Positions 30,229-39,555 of a DNA stretch of 40,521 bases are shown in pieces (the first letter of the stretch is position 1; every line of letters begins with the position of its first letter). The notes beneath the pieces were generated by a model, which saw only the letters and a list, made by a program, of their open reading frames with translations, searched no databases and was not told the origin of the DNA. The DNA lies in NCBI GenBank assembly GCA_964476135.1, contig CAYYYG010000006.1, forward strand, positions 1 to 40,521. The letters run 5' to 3'. This stretch comes from CAYYYG01 sp964476135. GTDB lineage: Bacteria > Patescibacteriota > Microgenomatia > UBA1406 > GWC2-37-13. A program made the translations under genes and the position numbers.

Positions 30229-32004
30229 ATGGTTAAGAAAAAAGTTGTTCCGGCTATTATCGCTATTTTACTGTTTTATTTACTATTATATAGCCGGTTA
30301 ACTAATTTATCGTGGGGCCTACCCTATCCTTTCCATCCTGATGAGCGGAATATGGCGGATGCGATCATGAGATTAGGTTGTCCAGGGAATCCCTGGCTTT
30401 ATCAGCTTGCCAATTGTTTCGATCCCCATTTCTATGCCTATGGGCAGTTTTCATTATATTCCGGATACCTGCTTGCCTCGCTGCTCGCCTTGTTTAAGGG
30501 GACTGGCCCGGAGGTTAGTTTTTTTCAGGCAATCATGGCATTGCGGATAATCTCCGCGTTTGCGTCGATCGGATTATTCTACGTGATGTGGCAAATCTTT
30601 GTTATTGCCGTCCCGAAGAAAATAGGTAAATATGAGACTGTTGCGGTTAAGCTTCTTTTTATATTTTCACCAGTTCTTATACAGTTTGCCCATTTTGGAA
30701 CGACAGAATCACTGTTGATGCTTGCTTATGCCTTAATCATATACATTTGTCTGTTGTATATTACCAAGAGGGTCGGGAGTGTAAGATTTTTATTACTATC
30801 CGGTATGATTACCGGAATATCTGCCGGTGTTAAGGTTTCTTCTGTAATTTTTGCCTGTTTGCCGCTCGTTATTATCGCAATCCACTTCAGAAAAAAATCA
30901 GGCTTTTTCCGAAAATTATTCGTTAAGTTCGGTTTTACGCTTGTTTTTGTAACAGTATCCGCCTTATTTGCCGTCGTCAGTTCTCCGTTTAATTTAATAA
31001 ACTTTAATGAGTTCCGCGGCTCAATGGATTACGAGACCGGAGTTGCCCGAGGGCTGATGAAGGTTTTCTATACACGACAGTTTGAAGCGACAACCCCGAT
31101 TTTTTTCCAGATGCGGCATGTGTTTCCTTATGCTCTCGGAATGATTTTGTTCATGCTATTTGGTGCCGGATTCTTTTTACTTAGTTATCGCAAGAAGGAA
31201 CTCAATGTGCTGAGAATTGCTTTTTTGATTGCATTCATTCCGACGTCCTTCCTGTATGCAAAATGGACTCGTTTCATTGCTCCGGCGTATCCAATTTCGA
31301 TTATTATCGGCGTGCTTTATTTTGTTGAGCAGTTTACGCATGTGTATGAATTCGCGAAGCACCATAAAAAAGCATTTGTGCCTTTGTTGGGTCTGACATG
31401 CATTGTGTATCTATTTATATTTGCTATGTTGCCTGGTATTGCTTATATATCTATTTACAAGTTGCCAGATGTCAGATATGTTGCTTCAGAGTGGATATAT
31501 AAAAATTTACCGCAAGATTCACAAATACTTTCCGAAACTGCAAATGTCGTTGATATGCCGATCCAGCCTCCTGGCGGATTTGCTGACCCTGAGGTTCAGC
31601 CGCGTACATATCGATACATTTCGTTCAATTCATATGACGTTGACACAGACACGTTTTTGCATCAGCAGCTAAGTCAGCATGTGGCCACGGCAGATTATGT
31701 TTTTGTCCCGTCAAGACGTGTATTTAAAAATCATACATGTTTAAATGATGATGGTGTACGCCAAAATAAATATTTGCCATCCGAAGAAATGCGCTGCCGA
31801 CACCTCGAAGCAAAATATCCGGTGCTTAATTATTATTATAAAGAGCTCTTCACCGGCTCTGCTCATTTTTCAAAAGCAGCCGAGTTTACGTCTTATCCAA
31901 GAATCGAACTTTTTGGGTTAAAGATAGTGGAATTTCCTGATGAAGAGGCGGAAGAAACATGGACGGTTTTTGATCATCCTGTAGTCAGAATCTACAAACG
32001 TTAG
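30229..32004 (+). CDS. Polytopic membrane glycosyltransferase (PMT/ArnT, GT39-83-like)
   Basis: 591 residues with about ten hydrophobic segments and a C-terminal soluble domain. After the first helix the motif PYPFHPDERN carries the Asp-Glu pair that in PMT/ArnT-type enzymes binds the lipid-linked sugar donor in the outer face. The protein probably transfers a sugar from a polyprenyl-phosphate to a surface protein or lipid; acceptor unknown. The start at 30229 places the first helix at once and suits the -10 spacing. The product starts MVKKKVVPAIIAIL. The start at 30208 would add seven residues. Its 3' end overlaps the convergent 448-residue gene by four bases. Confidence 0.78.
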   Translation: MVKKKVVPAIIAILLFYLLLYSRLTNLSWGLPYPFHPDERNMADAIMRLGCPGNPWLYQLANCFDPHFYAYGQFSLYSGYLLASLLALFKGTGPEVSFFQAIMALRIISAFASIGLFYVMWQIFVIAVPKKIGKYETVAVKLLFIFSPVLIQFAHFGTTESLLMLAYALIIYICLLYITKRVGSVRFLLLSGMITGISAGVKVSSVIFACLPLVIIAIHFRKKSGFFRKLFVKFGFTLVFVTVSALFAVVSSPFNLINFNEFRGSMDYETGVARGLMKVFYTRQFEATTPIFFQMRHVFPYALGMILFMLFGAGFFLLSYRKKELNVLRIAFLIAFIPTSFLYAKWTRFIAPAYPISIIIGVLYFVEQFTHVYEFAKHHKKAFVPLLGLTCIVYLFIFAMLPGIAYISIYKLPDVRYVASEWIYKNLPQDSQILSETANVVDMPIQPPGGFADPEVQPRTYRYISFNSYDVDTDTFLHQQLSQHVATADYVFVPSRRVFKNHTCLNDDGVRQNKYLPSEEMRCRHLEAKYPVLNYYYKELFTGSAHFSKAAEFTSYPRIELFGLKIVEFPDEEAEETWTVFDHPVVRIYKR

Positions 32005-33347
32005 CCGTATACAGTGGAAAATGCACTATCGACTGCATTGCGATAATAGTTATCCAGTTCCTCACACTCGGTGCGGCTTCGCCATTCGCTCGGTCTATCT
32101 AGTCGAAATCCTAAACCTTCTATCGCACCAATTCCTTTTACATTTCTCGTTGCCAGAGTCACAGTTCCTATACATTTTCCCTCTGTAAATCCCAGTCCAA
32201 ATTCCCAGGCAAAAGGGCGTTTTAAGCCATTCTTGCTCTCAAGGTATTTAATTTTCTTATAAGCATCTTTGGAGATGCCCATACTTGGGTTATACGGTAA
32301 TATCTCTGGAAAAATGGACTCAAATTCTTTGCGCCAATCATTGTCGATGCCGTGTTGGTGTGCCTTTTCCGACATTTCGACGGTTCTGTTGTATTCTGTA
32401 CCATATAAAGCAGCATGCATCTTGCGTAGTTCTTCATGTATGGTTAATCCGACATCACGCCTGAAACTCATAAAATCTGTATCCGTTGCTTGTTCGGGGG
32501 TGAGATCAGGCAAAACGTAGGTGATGCCCATACAATCAAGTTGTGATTGAGCTTTGGCGAAGCGATTATGTAGTATTTGGTTAAATTGATCAAACATTTT
32601 TAGTCCAATTTCCATGCTTATTCCGTTGTCCCAATAAGCGTTTTTCCTTATATCGAGTATGTCGTTTACACCCATCAACATGCCGGTATCGGCAACATGC
32701 ATGTGGTAATAATTTAGTGACATCGAATTAACACCGGTCACATCGCCTACACCATAATTATCGCCAATTGCGATCAGTGATCCTGGTACGAGCGGATGTT
32801 TTTGAAAATAATTACCAATATGCCCGATAGTACTTATGAAGCGTTGCTCATCCTTGTTTGTGTCGAATGGAGCATGGTAATTATATTTCGCGTTTACGTA
32901 CATCAGTCCCCGCTGTCCCCAAGATGAGCGTGGGGCAGTGATTAAAGAGCCGATTTGATGGGATGCTTCCCTATTAAGTTCCATTTCGTGTCTATCGTTT
33001 TTTTCCCGGAAGTTACCAAATAATAGAATCTCGCTGTCGGCTTTTTTCAGAAATATTTTATCGTCATCTCTAATAACGTCACCGATGCCATCATCGATAA
33101 ATTTAACCTTGTAACCATCAGGAACCAGACCTGTTAACACCAGCTCCAGCGATTCGGGTCCGTTGGCTGTGACTTCACCGGAGAGTTTGGCGCATCGTTC
33201 ATCGTAAACACGACTGATTCCCTGGCGTGGGATTCTGTTTACAACAGCCCAAGGAATAAGTGGCTGCTCCTCAATGGACGCAACAGGAGCGCTGGTTTCT
33301 TTTTTCAGAATTAAGGTATATTGATCAGGTGTCAGTTCAATCAACAT
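32001..33347 (-). CDS. Unrecognised 448-residue protein
   Basis: I recognise no family. There is no signal peptide or membrane segment, so it is probably cytoplasmic. The N-terminal third (1-150) is beta-rich (TPDQYTLILKK, LSGEVTANGPESLELVLTGLV). The rest is mixed and looks enzymatic: SSWGQRGLMYVNAKYNYHAP, GDNYGVGDVTGVNS, then NYYHMHVADTGMLMG with several His/Tyr/Asp residues close together. A late segment has FEFGLGFTEGKCIGTVTL-like strands and RLDRPSEWRSRTECEELDNYYR. The stop overlaps that of the GT39-like gene. It stands alone on its strand, 97 bases from the divergent SIMPL gene. Confidence 0.65.
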   Translation of the reverse strand: MLIELTPDQYTLILKKETSAPVASIEEQPLIPWAVVNRIPRQGISRVYDERCAKLSGEVTANGPESLELVLTGLVPDGYKVKFIDDGIGDVIRDDDKIFLKKADSEILLFGNFREKNDRHEMELNREASHQIGSLITAPRSSWGQRGLMYVNAKYNYHAPFDTNKDEQRFISTIGHIGNYFQKHPLVPGSLIAIGDNYGVGDVTGVNSMSLNYYHMHVADTGMLMGVNDILDIRKNAYWDNGISMEIGLKMFDQFNQILHNRFAKAQSQLDCMGITYVLPDLTPEQATDTDFMSFRRDVGLTIHEELRKMHAALYGTEYNRTVEMSEKAHQHGIDNDWRKEFESIFPEILPYNPSMGISKDAYKKIKYLESKNGLKRPFAWEFGLGFTEGKCIGTVTLATRNVKGIGAIEGLGFRLDRPSEWRSRTECEELDNYYRNAVDSAFSTVYG

Positions 33348-33407
33348 AGTTTTTACTATTACGTAGTATATCAGGTGTCCAGTGTTTTGAGCAGAGTCTG
33401 ATACCTA

Positions 33408-33436
33408 TTGCGTAGATAATTTTGCTTTGATAGGAT
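33408..33436 (+). promoter_or_regulatory. Promoter of the SIMPL gene
   Basis: TTGCGT (33408-33413), a 17-base spacer and TAGGAT (33431-33436), 7 bases before the ATG at 33444. Both hexamers are imperfect, but the spacing fits the near-leaderless pattern. Confidence 0.35.
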
Positions 33437-33443
33437 ATTAATT

Positions 33444-34184
33444 ATGAACATTAAATCAAATATATTAACCGCACTTATTGTAATTATTACCTTATCTGCC
33501 ATCAAATATTTTGGGCTAATTTATCCAATTGAAATATCAACATCGCAGCGTTCGACTGAATTTTCAATAGTAGGCGAAGGTAAAATTGATGTCACACCAG
33601 ATACCGCTTATGTTGATGCCGGTATTACAGTAAACAATTCGCGAACCGTCGAGCTTGCGGAATCTACGATTAATGAGGTGAATAATAAAATAATCGCTAA
33701 TCTTAAGGCGCTAGATATCGAAAAAAAAGATATTAAAACTTCAAACTACTCAATTAATCCAAGTTACACCTATGAAAATGGAAAAGACAAAATCGTCGGA
33801 TATGACGGTAATGCATCCGTGACGGTTAAGGTGCGCGATCTTTCAAAAATCTCCAATGTTATCGCACAGATGACCGCCGCAGGCGCCAATAATGTTCAAG
33901 GTTCTAGAATGGAAGTTGATAAGCCAGAAAAATTCAGAGAGCAAGCTAGAGATATGGCGATAGAAAATGCTAAAGCACAAGCTCAAACACTAGCTAAGAA
34001 ACTTGGAATAAAGTTGGGAAACATAACCAATATTGTTGAAGGCTCTACCTCTATGCCGGAAATGTACAACTATGCTATGAAGCAAAGTTCCTTCGATATG
34101 GCAAGAGGTGCAGCGCCAGCTAATATTGAACCAGGAAGCCAGACTGTGAGTTCGGTGGTGACTCTATATTTTGAAAAGCTTTAA
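33444..34184 (+). CDS. SIMPL domain protein (DUF541/YggE-like)
   Basis: 246 residues with a signal or anchor helix (about 7-28), then a SIMPL domain. The family start FSIVGEGKIDVTPDTAYVDAGI (46-67; AVI-type strand) is followed by the helix AESTINEVNNKIIANLKAL, SNYSINPSYTYENGK, a second half with KFREQARDMAIENAKAQAQTLAKKLG, and a final strand. SIMPL proteins are exported and form cage-like or oligomeric assemblies, with roles in stress in some bacteria. It is followed by the sortase-like gene after 49 bases, which has its own -10. Confidence 0.87.
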   Translation: MNIKSNILTALIVIITLSAIKYFGLIYPIEISTSQRSTEFSIVGEGKIDVTPDTAYVDAGITVNNSRTVELAESTINEVNNKIIANLKALDIEKKDIKTSNYSINPSYTYENGKDKIVGYDGNASVTVKVRDLSKISNVIAQMTAAGANNVQGSRMEVDKPEKFREQARDMAIENAKAQAQTLAKKLGIKLGNITNIVEGSTSMPEMYNYAMKQSSFDMARGAAPANIEPGSQTVSSVVTLYFEKL

Positions 34185-34221
34185 GTTTCCTTTGTCTTCT
34201 ATACATAATGATATGATTTGA

Positions 34222-34227
34222 TATAAT
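34222..34227 (+). promoter_or_regulatory. -10 of the sortase-like gene
   Basis: A perfect TATAAT ending exactly 6 bases before the ATG at 34234. No convincing -35. Predicts a leaderless mRNA. Confidence 0.55.
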
Positions 34228-34233
34228 ATCATT

Positions 34234-34809
34234 ATGACCAAAACTCTGCTAATTATGCTGGTTTGCACGGCAATCATAATCGGTGGACTGACCTATGTGA
34301 CGCTCATGACGAGGGCTACATCAGCACGTACTCTTATGCCATTCCAAATGGATCCGAAGGATGTGATATATAGCAGAATCCCGAAATTTATAACATTACC
34401 TGGCGGATCGAAGTTATTTGTCGAGATGGTTGGCAGAAGTGAGGACGGGAAAATCGCCTTACCCTCATCTCCTTTGAACGCTGCTTGGTATGCTTCCGAA
34501 TATAAACTCGGAGAGAGAGGCAGTGTAGTGATTGCCGGAGTCGAAAAAAATCCTGATGGTTCGCCTGGTATATTTTCGGGGCTAGGTAATATAAAGAAAG
34601 GTGACGTGATTGTCGTTATGGACACAAGCGATAAGGAATATTCTTATGTAGTCGATGAGGTTTCCAGTTACGACTGGGGGCCTGAGTCAAGAGCAAGAAT
34701 ATTTAATTTTTATGAAAAACCATATCTCAATATAATTGCCTACGGATATTCATATGAAAAGCAAATGTACGAATACCCACAGACGATTATTTATACGCAC
34801 CTGAAATAA
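34234..34809 (+). CDS. Sortase-fold protein without catalytic residues (pseudo-sortase)
   Basis: 191 residues. An N-terminal helix (about 4-26) anchors a domain that tracks the class F/E sortase layout: AAWYASEYKLGERGSVVIAG (83-102), GIFSGLGNIKKGDVIVVMD (112-130), YSYVVDEVSSYD (136-147), YLNIIAYG (164-171) and YPQTIIYTHL (181-190). In active enzymes the catalytic His follows the VIAG strand, the Cys sits in the LITCG strand and the Arg near NRVVV. Here those positions are Val103, Tyr170 and Thr184. The fold seems kept while all three catalytic residues are lost, so it probably binds rather than cleaves. The assignment is by pattern and should be tested by structure prediction. Confidence 0.65.
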   Translation: MTKTLLIMLVCTAIIIGGLTYVTLMTRATSARTLMPFQMDPKDVIYSRIPKFITLPGGSKLFVEMVGRSEDGKIALPSSPLNAAWYASEYKLGERGSVVIAGVEKNPDGSPGIFSGLGNIKKGDVIVVMDTSDKEYSYVVDEVSSYDWGPESRARIFNFYEKPYLNIIAYGYSYEKQMYEYPQTIIYTHLK

Positions 34810-34811
34810 AT

Positions 34812-36218
34812 TCATGCTGATTTTTTGATCTTGTACCCCGAAGGTGTATCGTCAATTTCGTATCCTTTATTTGAGATAATCTTTCTTATCTCATCTGCTT
34901 TTTTATAGTCCTTAGCCTTTTTGGCGATTTTTCTTGATTCGGCCAGTTCGGTTATTTCGACGGGAATGGATGGATCGTAAGCATCGGATAGACCTAGCCC
35001 TAATATCTGATCAAATTCGCTAATCAGGTCAAGTTTGTCTTCTGAGGGGATGCTGGATTTAAGAGCTTCCCACATAACGGCAACCGCTTTGGGTGTCTGA
35101 AGATCGTTTTCCAGCGCTTCCATAAAACGCCGTGAATAATCGTCGATGGAATGCATTTTTTCCTGGGATAACATAAGTCGAGAGCTTTGTTGTCGCAGTT
35201 CGTTTATCCGAACTCGAAGTTTGTTATATGCGGCTTGCGCTGCTTTTGCCGCCTCCCACGTAAAGTTCATCTCCTGTCGGTAATGTGTCTGAATAAAAAG
35301 TAGGCGAATTGCCATTGGCGATATATCGTGCTTTATTACGTCTTCGAGAGTAAAAAAATTATTTAGTGACTTACTCATTTTTTTGCCTTCAACTAGCAGA
35401 TGATTATAATGAACCCAGTAATTAACAAAGGTTTTTCCGGTTGCGGATTCGGATTGAGCGATTTCGTTTTCGTGATGTACGGGAATATGGTCAACACCGC
35501 CGGTATGGATATCGATTGTTGCACCAAGATACTTCATGCTCATAGCAGAACATTCTATATGCCAGCCGGGAAAGCCGTCGCCCCAGGGAGAGTCCCAGTG
35601 CATAGCATGGTCTGAAAATCGTCCGACACGTTTAAACCAGAGTGCAAAATCGGCCGGGTGTTTTTTATTATTATCTACAACAACCTCGCCGCGTGCTCCT
35701 TTTATTTTGTCCGAAAGATTTTGCTTTGAAAGTTGGCCGTATTTATCGTATTTTGTTATGTCAAAATATAGTGCTTCTTTAGTTTCATATGTATATCCTC
35801 GTGCTTCTATTTTTTTTATAAGTTCGATCATGTCCGGAATATGATCGGTGGCTCTCGAGATTGTATTTGCCGGAAGTATGTTTACCCTGTTCATTGCCGA
35901 GAAAAAGTAATCAGCGTAATATTGAGCCACTTCCCATACAGTGCGCCCGGTTTTTTTAGCTCCCTTTTCCAGTTTATCGTCTCCTTCGTCGCTGTCGCCC
36001 GTGAGGTGTCCGACGTCGGTGATATTCATAACATGATTCACATTGTGGTTGAGGGCTATCAATGTTCTTTTCAAAATATCAGAATTTATGTAAGTCCGAA
36101 CATGTCCGATATGCGAGTAGTCATATACTGTCGGACCACATGTATATAAAGTAGTGGTGCTGGTAGATACGGGTTGAAAATTTTCGATTTGACCGGTAAG
36201 CGTATTATAAATTTTCAT
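34812..36218 (-). CDS. cysS: Cysteinyl-tRNA synthetase
   Basis: Charges tRNA-Cys. The 468 residues have the HIGH signature (HIGH, 36-39) just after the zinc-ligand CGPTVYDYS, the second zinc cluster around HIECSAMSMKYLG and HHENEIAQSE, and the KMSKS loop as GKKMSKSLNN (about 280-289). The C-terminal anticodon-binding helical part ends YEIDDTPSGYKIKKSA. It is convergent with the sortase-like gene, with 2 bases between stops. The -10 lies 7 bases from its ATG. Confidence 0.95.
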   Translation of the reverse strand: MKIYNTLTGQIENFQPVSTSTTTLYTCGPTVYDYSHIGHVRTYINSDILKRTLIALNHNVNHVMNITDVGHLTGDSDEGDDKLEKGAKKTGRTVWEVAQYYADYFFSAMNRVNILPANTISRATDHIPDMIELIKKIEARGYTYETKEALYFDITKYDKYGQLSKQNLSDKIKGARGEVVVDNNKKHPADFALWFKRVGRFSDHAMHWDSPWGDGFPGWHIECSAMSMKYLGATIDIHTGGVDHIPVHHENEIAQSESATGKTFVNYWVHYNHLLVEGKKMSKSLNNFFTLEDVIKHDISPMAIRLLFIQTHYRQEMNFTWEAAKAAQAAYNKLRVRINELRQQSSRLMLSQEKMHSIDDYSRRFMEALENDLQTPKAVAVMWEALKSSIPSEDKLDLISEFDQILGLGLSDAYDPSIPVEITELAESRKIAKKAKDYKKADEIRKIISNKGYEIDDTPSGYKIKKSA

Positions 36219-36225
36219 AAAAACT

Positions 36226-36231
36226 ATTATA
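36226..36231 (-). promoter_or_regulatory. -10 of the cysS promoter
   Basis: Minus-strand TATAAT 7 bases before the cysS ATG; a TAGCAA 18 bases further up is a poor -35 candidate. Near-leaderless. Confidence 0.5.
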
Positions 36232-36288
36232 TACCTTTAGTGCCTGAAATTGCTACGGTATAACCGTCCATACGCTCCGATTTGAAGA

Positions 36289-39200
36289 TTATATTCCAAT
36301 CATAAATCCGGCGACTACGACCGCAACAAGAATTCCACCGATTGCAAGGACCGACGGAGCAATTGGAGCTGAAGTAGCCAATGGAATATTGAGGGGTTTT
36401 TGAGTCGGTGTTGGAGCTTCCGGAAGCGGATCGATTATCTGGCTTACCAATGCGCTTTGCTGTCCGTCAGGAGTTACTACAGACATTCTGACCAATACAG
36501 GAATCGCGACCGAGTCTGTAATTGTGGTTGTGTAGTAGTTATAAGGATAGGCATCATTGCCTGACAGTCTATTTTCCCATGTGACTCCGTCACGGCTTAT
36601 ATCTAGTTTCGGGTATCCTTCTCTGATTGGCTGCCATTGTATTGTAATTCTTTCAAGCAAGTTGCCGATTTTAATTCTGGTAATATCGCTTTTTTCAACA
36701 AAAGTGATTTGTTGCGGAGGTGTAAAGGTTATATTTTGGACTGGCTTAGTTGGTGAAACAGAGGGAGTTGGAATATCACATTTTCTACAACTATACGAAG
36801 ATGCGGGTGCCATGCTGTCATGACAGAATGTGGTCGCAGCTCTGCCTGAACCGGTGGCTGCGATCGTGGAACATAAGTATGGTTGTCTAGCATCGCAGTT
36901 GGCGCATGTTAGTTGGGGCAATGGTGAGTTTGTCGGTGTCGGAGTAAGAAGGGAGCATTTTATCGGATAAACGTTATCAAAGAAAAAGACTTTTCCGGGA
37001 TAAGTTTTACAGGTCATATCGGAAGATCTGCATGCAAATCCCATTCCGGCGCAACCTTCACCTGTGCAGTCGCCGCAATATTCAAACATAGTTGTGTTGC
37101 CATTGGTACAGTGCTGCGTTCCGTAACACTGAAGTTCTGTCGTAGTCGGTCGCAGTGTTGGTGTTGGATATGGAGTGCCTGGTGGTAGAGTTGGCGTGAC
37201 GGGTACATCGGCGCACTTGGGAGCAGATGGTGCGCTTGCAGTGCCGCAATTATTGATGGCTGTAATTCTATAGCATGGTGAGCTGCCTAGGCTGACAAAG
37301 GTGCCGTAATAAGTGTTTTTGTAATTATGTGCTACTGTTTGCCATGATTGCATGTTATCTGTTGAGAGCTCAACTTTGTAGGTGTGTGGTACGGTAGGTT
37401 TATCTGGAGATTCCCAGTATGCAATCCCGTCGGTGACGTTCCCGAATATTCCTAATGTTTCGGCGGTCACTTTAGTTATTACTGGGGTAAGAGGAGTTTG
37501 GCAAGCGCTATTTTTTTGATAATGCCACCAGAGGTCGGCAAATCCGCTTGCGGGGCAGCGGAAATTTCTGGTTGTGCCGCTTGTATAACTTTGGTCACTT
37601 ACGTTATGACAATCAGTCTTATTAATACATAATGTCGAGCCGGCATTATATCCGGACCCTGTCTGAACATCCGAGACAACCTCATAATCTTTATTGCCCG
37701 GTACGGAAAATGAATAGGGATTGGTAGAAGAGCTATATTGAATGGTGCCGTCTGTCGAGCGTACCATGATTGCAGTCGCTGCAGTTTCAGGACTTGGAGT
37801 ATTTGAGCTCACATCAAGCTTATAGCCCTGGATAGTACAACTAGTTGTTGAAGCTGATGCGGTTATTGTGACGCTGCCGGCATCCGAGAAGCCACAGCTT
37901 CCTGCGGAGTGGACCCACAATGCATATTTATGATTATCTTGGAAAGTGTACTGGAAAACATTTGAACTGAGGTTATCGACACAGATGTCGCCAGGAAATT
38001 GCGTAACGCCGCAATTTCCACTGAATCTGTTTTCTTCCCCATTTATGCCTGTATCGTTTATGCGAAGGTAATATTTACTGGACCCTGCCGGCGTGGTCCA
38101 GGAAATATTATATTGTATACCGGAAATTACTGAGTTACCCTGTGGCGCTGTAAATTGTGGAATATTACTTTGACTGCAGTTTGGTGGGGGTGTGTATGTT
38201 GCTGTAGGTGCGGTTGTTGTGTTGGGTGGCGTGGTTGGTGTCGGATTCTGTGGCGGCTGACCAGTGGGCAAGCTTTGGATTCCAAGCCACCAGGCGTCCG
38301 ATCTTGGATCCATAAATTCGCCGCTATCCCTCATTGATACGATTATTTCTGATGTTTTTGCATTGCCAAGAACCTGTTTGCCACTTAGAACAGGGAGATC
38401 TTTTCTTCCCTGACTGTTAAGGCTGCGATAAAGACTGAGAAGATTCGGGTCGACACAAATTTCATCATAATGGAGAGCGTATCCGTTACCATTATCGCCG
38501 ACGACTCTATCGTTGTTAAGGTAAGACACAGTGATGGAGGTTTCATTAGCATAAAGCACGTATGCCTCGTAGCCGTCGATTACATTATAGCCAGAGTCGG
38601 CCAACATAATCACATCTCCAGGATTAGCAGATAGACCCATAACCGATACTGGCCATGGGGATGTTTGTGGCCCGCCCTTACTCCCCCAGTCATTGCCTTG
38701 CCCCCAATTCCAATTATATATTTGAAAAAGTCTGGTGATTGCGGGTTTTGAATTGGGTAGGACGCTTGAAAATTGGGGCGCCTTATTGTCCCGGTCGCCT
38801 CCATTGAAAACTATTTGTTTTTCCTGGTCTGTTCCCACATAGCCTCTTACTTTAATGTTTTTGTCCGGGTGATTTTCGGCGGGCTGCCTATCTCCGACAT
38901 TTCTGATTGATCTTTTGTCATAATTTCTGGAAGAACTGGTGGGACAGGAGTAATTTTGTGGAGGGTTTGTGGGTTGAACTGCCGGGGTATTTGTTGCTTG
39001 AGGCTGCGACGTGGGCGTCGCAGTGTTGTTTCCTAGTCTTACCGATAGTGCCACCGGTTGTGCGTTTTCGCCGCAATAAGACTTATGCGCGTGGCCACAC
39101 TGACAGTTGCCTCCACACTGTGAATCTGACGCGCCTTTAGTTCTAGCTGTGTCACACTGGCTTTTTGCGCACCACAATCTTTCCCAGTAACCGATACACT

Positions 39201-39501
39201 TAGTAAAGTCGCCTGTTCTTGCAACTTCATAGCAGCATAATGGTACATAGCCGGCGCAGCCAGTGTGACCATTAGGTGCCTGGTCGCCCACGCACGACTG
39301 ATGCGGTGGCGTTTTACTGCTCACATTCAGTTCATCGTAACCATAGCCGCCACAGTAAGGCGCGCGACTACAAATTGGTTCGCCGGGTATTTCGTAATAA
39401 CCGTTTTTACAATACGGCTCCAAGCTAATATCTTGCGAGTATACAAATGGAGTTATAAAGATTAGAAGAGAAATTAAAACGAGTAGACTTTTCATTTTCA
39501 T
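36289..39501 (-). CDS. Giant Cys-rich secreted multi-domain protein (1070 residues)
   Basis: A signal peptide (1-22) is followed by a Cys-rich N-terminal region (about 23-150) with CQCGHAHKSYCG and many C-containing turns, and a Thr/Pro linker (about 160-190). A beta-rich domain (about 195-400) includes NPGDVIMLADSGYNVIDGYEA, CVDPNLLSLYRSLNSQGRK and RDSGEFMDPRSDAWW. After another Thr/Pro linker come fibronectin-like or Ig-like beta modules (about 440-760), a second Cys-rich stretch (about 780-900) and a further beta module (about 920-1025). A C-terminal helix (about 1045-1068) then ends abruptly. This suits a surface adhesin or host-contact protein, disulfide-stabilised outside the cell. The mid-domain pattern is one I associate with CPR secreted proteins, from memory. 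No enzyme motif is seen. Confidence 0.75.
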   Translation of the reverse strand: MKMKSLLVLISLLIFITPFVYSQDISLEPYCKNGYYEIPGEPICSRAPYCGGYGYDELNVSSKTPPHQSCVGDQAPNGHTGCAGYVPLCCYEVARTGDFTKCIGYWERLWCAKSQCDTARTKGASDSQCGGNCQCGHAHKSYCGENAQPVALSVRLGNNTATPTSQPQATNTPAVQPTNPPQNYSCPTSSSRNYDKRSIRNVGDRQPAENHPDKNIKVRGYVGTDQEKQIVFNGGDRDNKAPQFSSVLPNSKPAITRLFQIYNWNWGQGNDWGSKGGPQTSPWPVSVMGLSANPGDVIMLADSGYNVIDGYEAYVLYANETSITVSYLNNDRVVGDNGNGYALHYDEICVDPNLLSLYRSLNSQGRKDLPVLSGKQVLGNAKTSEIIVSMRDSGEFMDPRSDAWWLGIQSLPTGQPPQNPTPTTPPNTTTAPTATYTPPPNCSQSNIPQFTAPQGNSVISGIQYNISWTTPAGSSKYYLRINDTGINGEENRFSGNCGVTQFPGDICVDNLSSNVFQYTFQDNHKYALWVHSAGSCGFSDAGSVTITASASTTSCTIQGYKLDVSSNTPSPETAATAIMVRSTDGTIQYSSSTNPYSFSVPGNKDYEVVSDVQTGSGYNAGSTLCINKTDCHNVSDQSYTSGTTRNFRCPASGFADLWWHYQKNSACQTPLTPVITKVTAETLGIFGNVTDGIAYWESPDKPTVPHTYKVELSTDNMQSWQTVAHNYKNTYYGTFVSLGSSPCYRITAINNCGTASAPSAPKCADVPVTPTLPPGTPYPTPTLRPTTTELQCYGTQHCTNGNTTMFEYCGDCTGEGCAGMGFACRSSDMTCKTYPGKVFFFDNVYPIKCSLLTPTPTNSPLPQLTCANCDARQPYLCSTIAATGSGRAATTFCHDSMAPASSYSCRKCDIPTPSVSPTKPVQNITFTPPQQITFVEKSDITRIKIGNLLERITIQWQPIREGYPKLDISRDGVTWENRLSGNDAYPYNYYTTTITDSVAIPVLVRMSVVTPDGQQSALVSQIIDPLPEAPTPTQKPLNIPLATSAPIAPSVLAIGGILVAVVVAGFMIGI

Positions 39502-39512
39502 ATTAACAATTC

Positions 39513-39518
39513 AGTATA
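39513..39518 (-). promoter_or_regulatory. Possible -10 of the 39501 gene
   Basis: Minus-strand TATACT 11 bases before the ATG at 39501; -35 not clear. Confidence 0.35.
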
Positions 39519-39555
39519 AACTAGTTTTTTACAACATTGCAATAGGCAAAAAGCT

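Noticed and set aside
36240..36285. Small palindrome ACGGT-ATA-ACCGT upstream of cysS
   Set aside because: Five pairs with a 3-base loop and no T run; too weak to call a terminator or operator.
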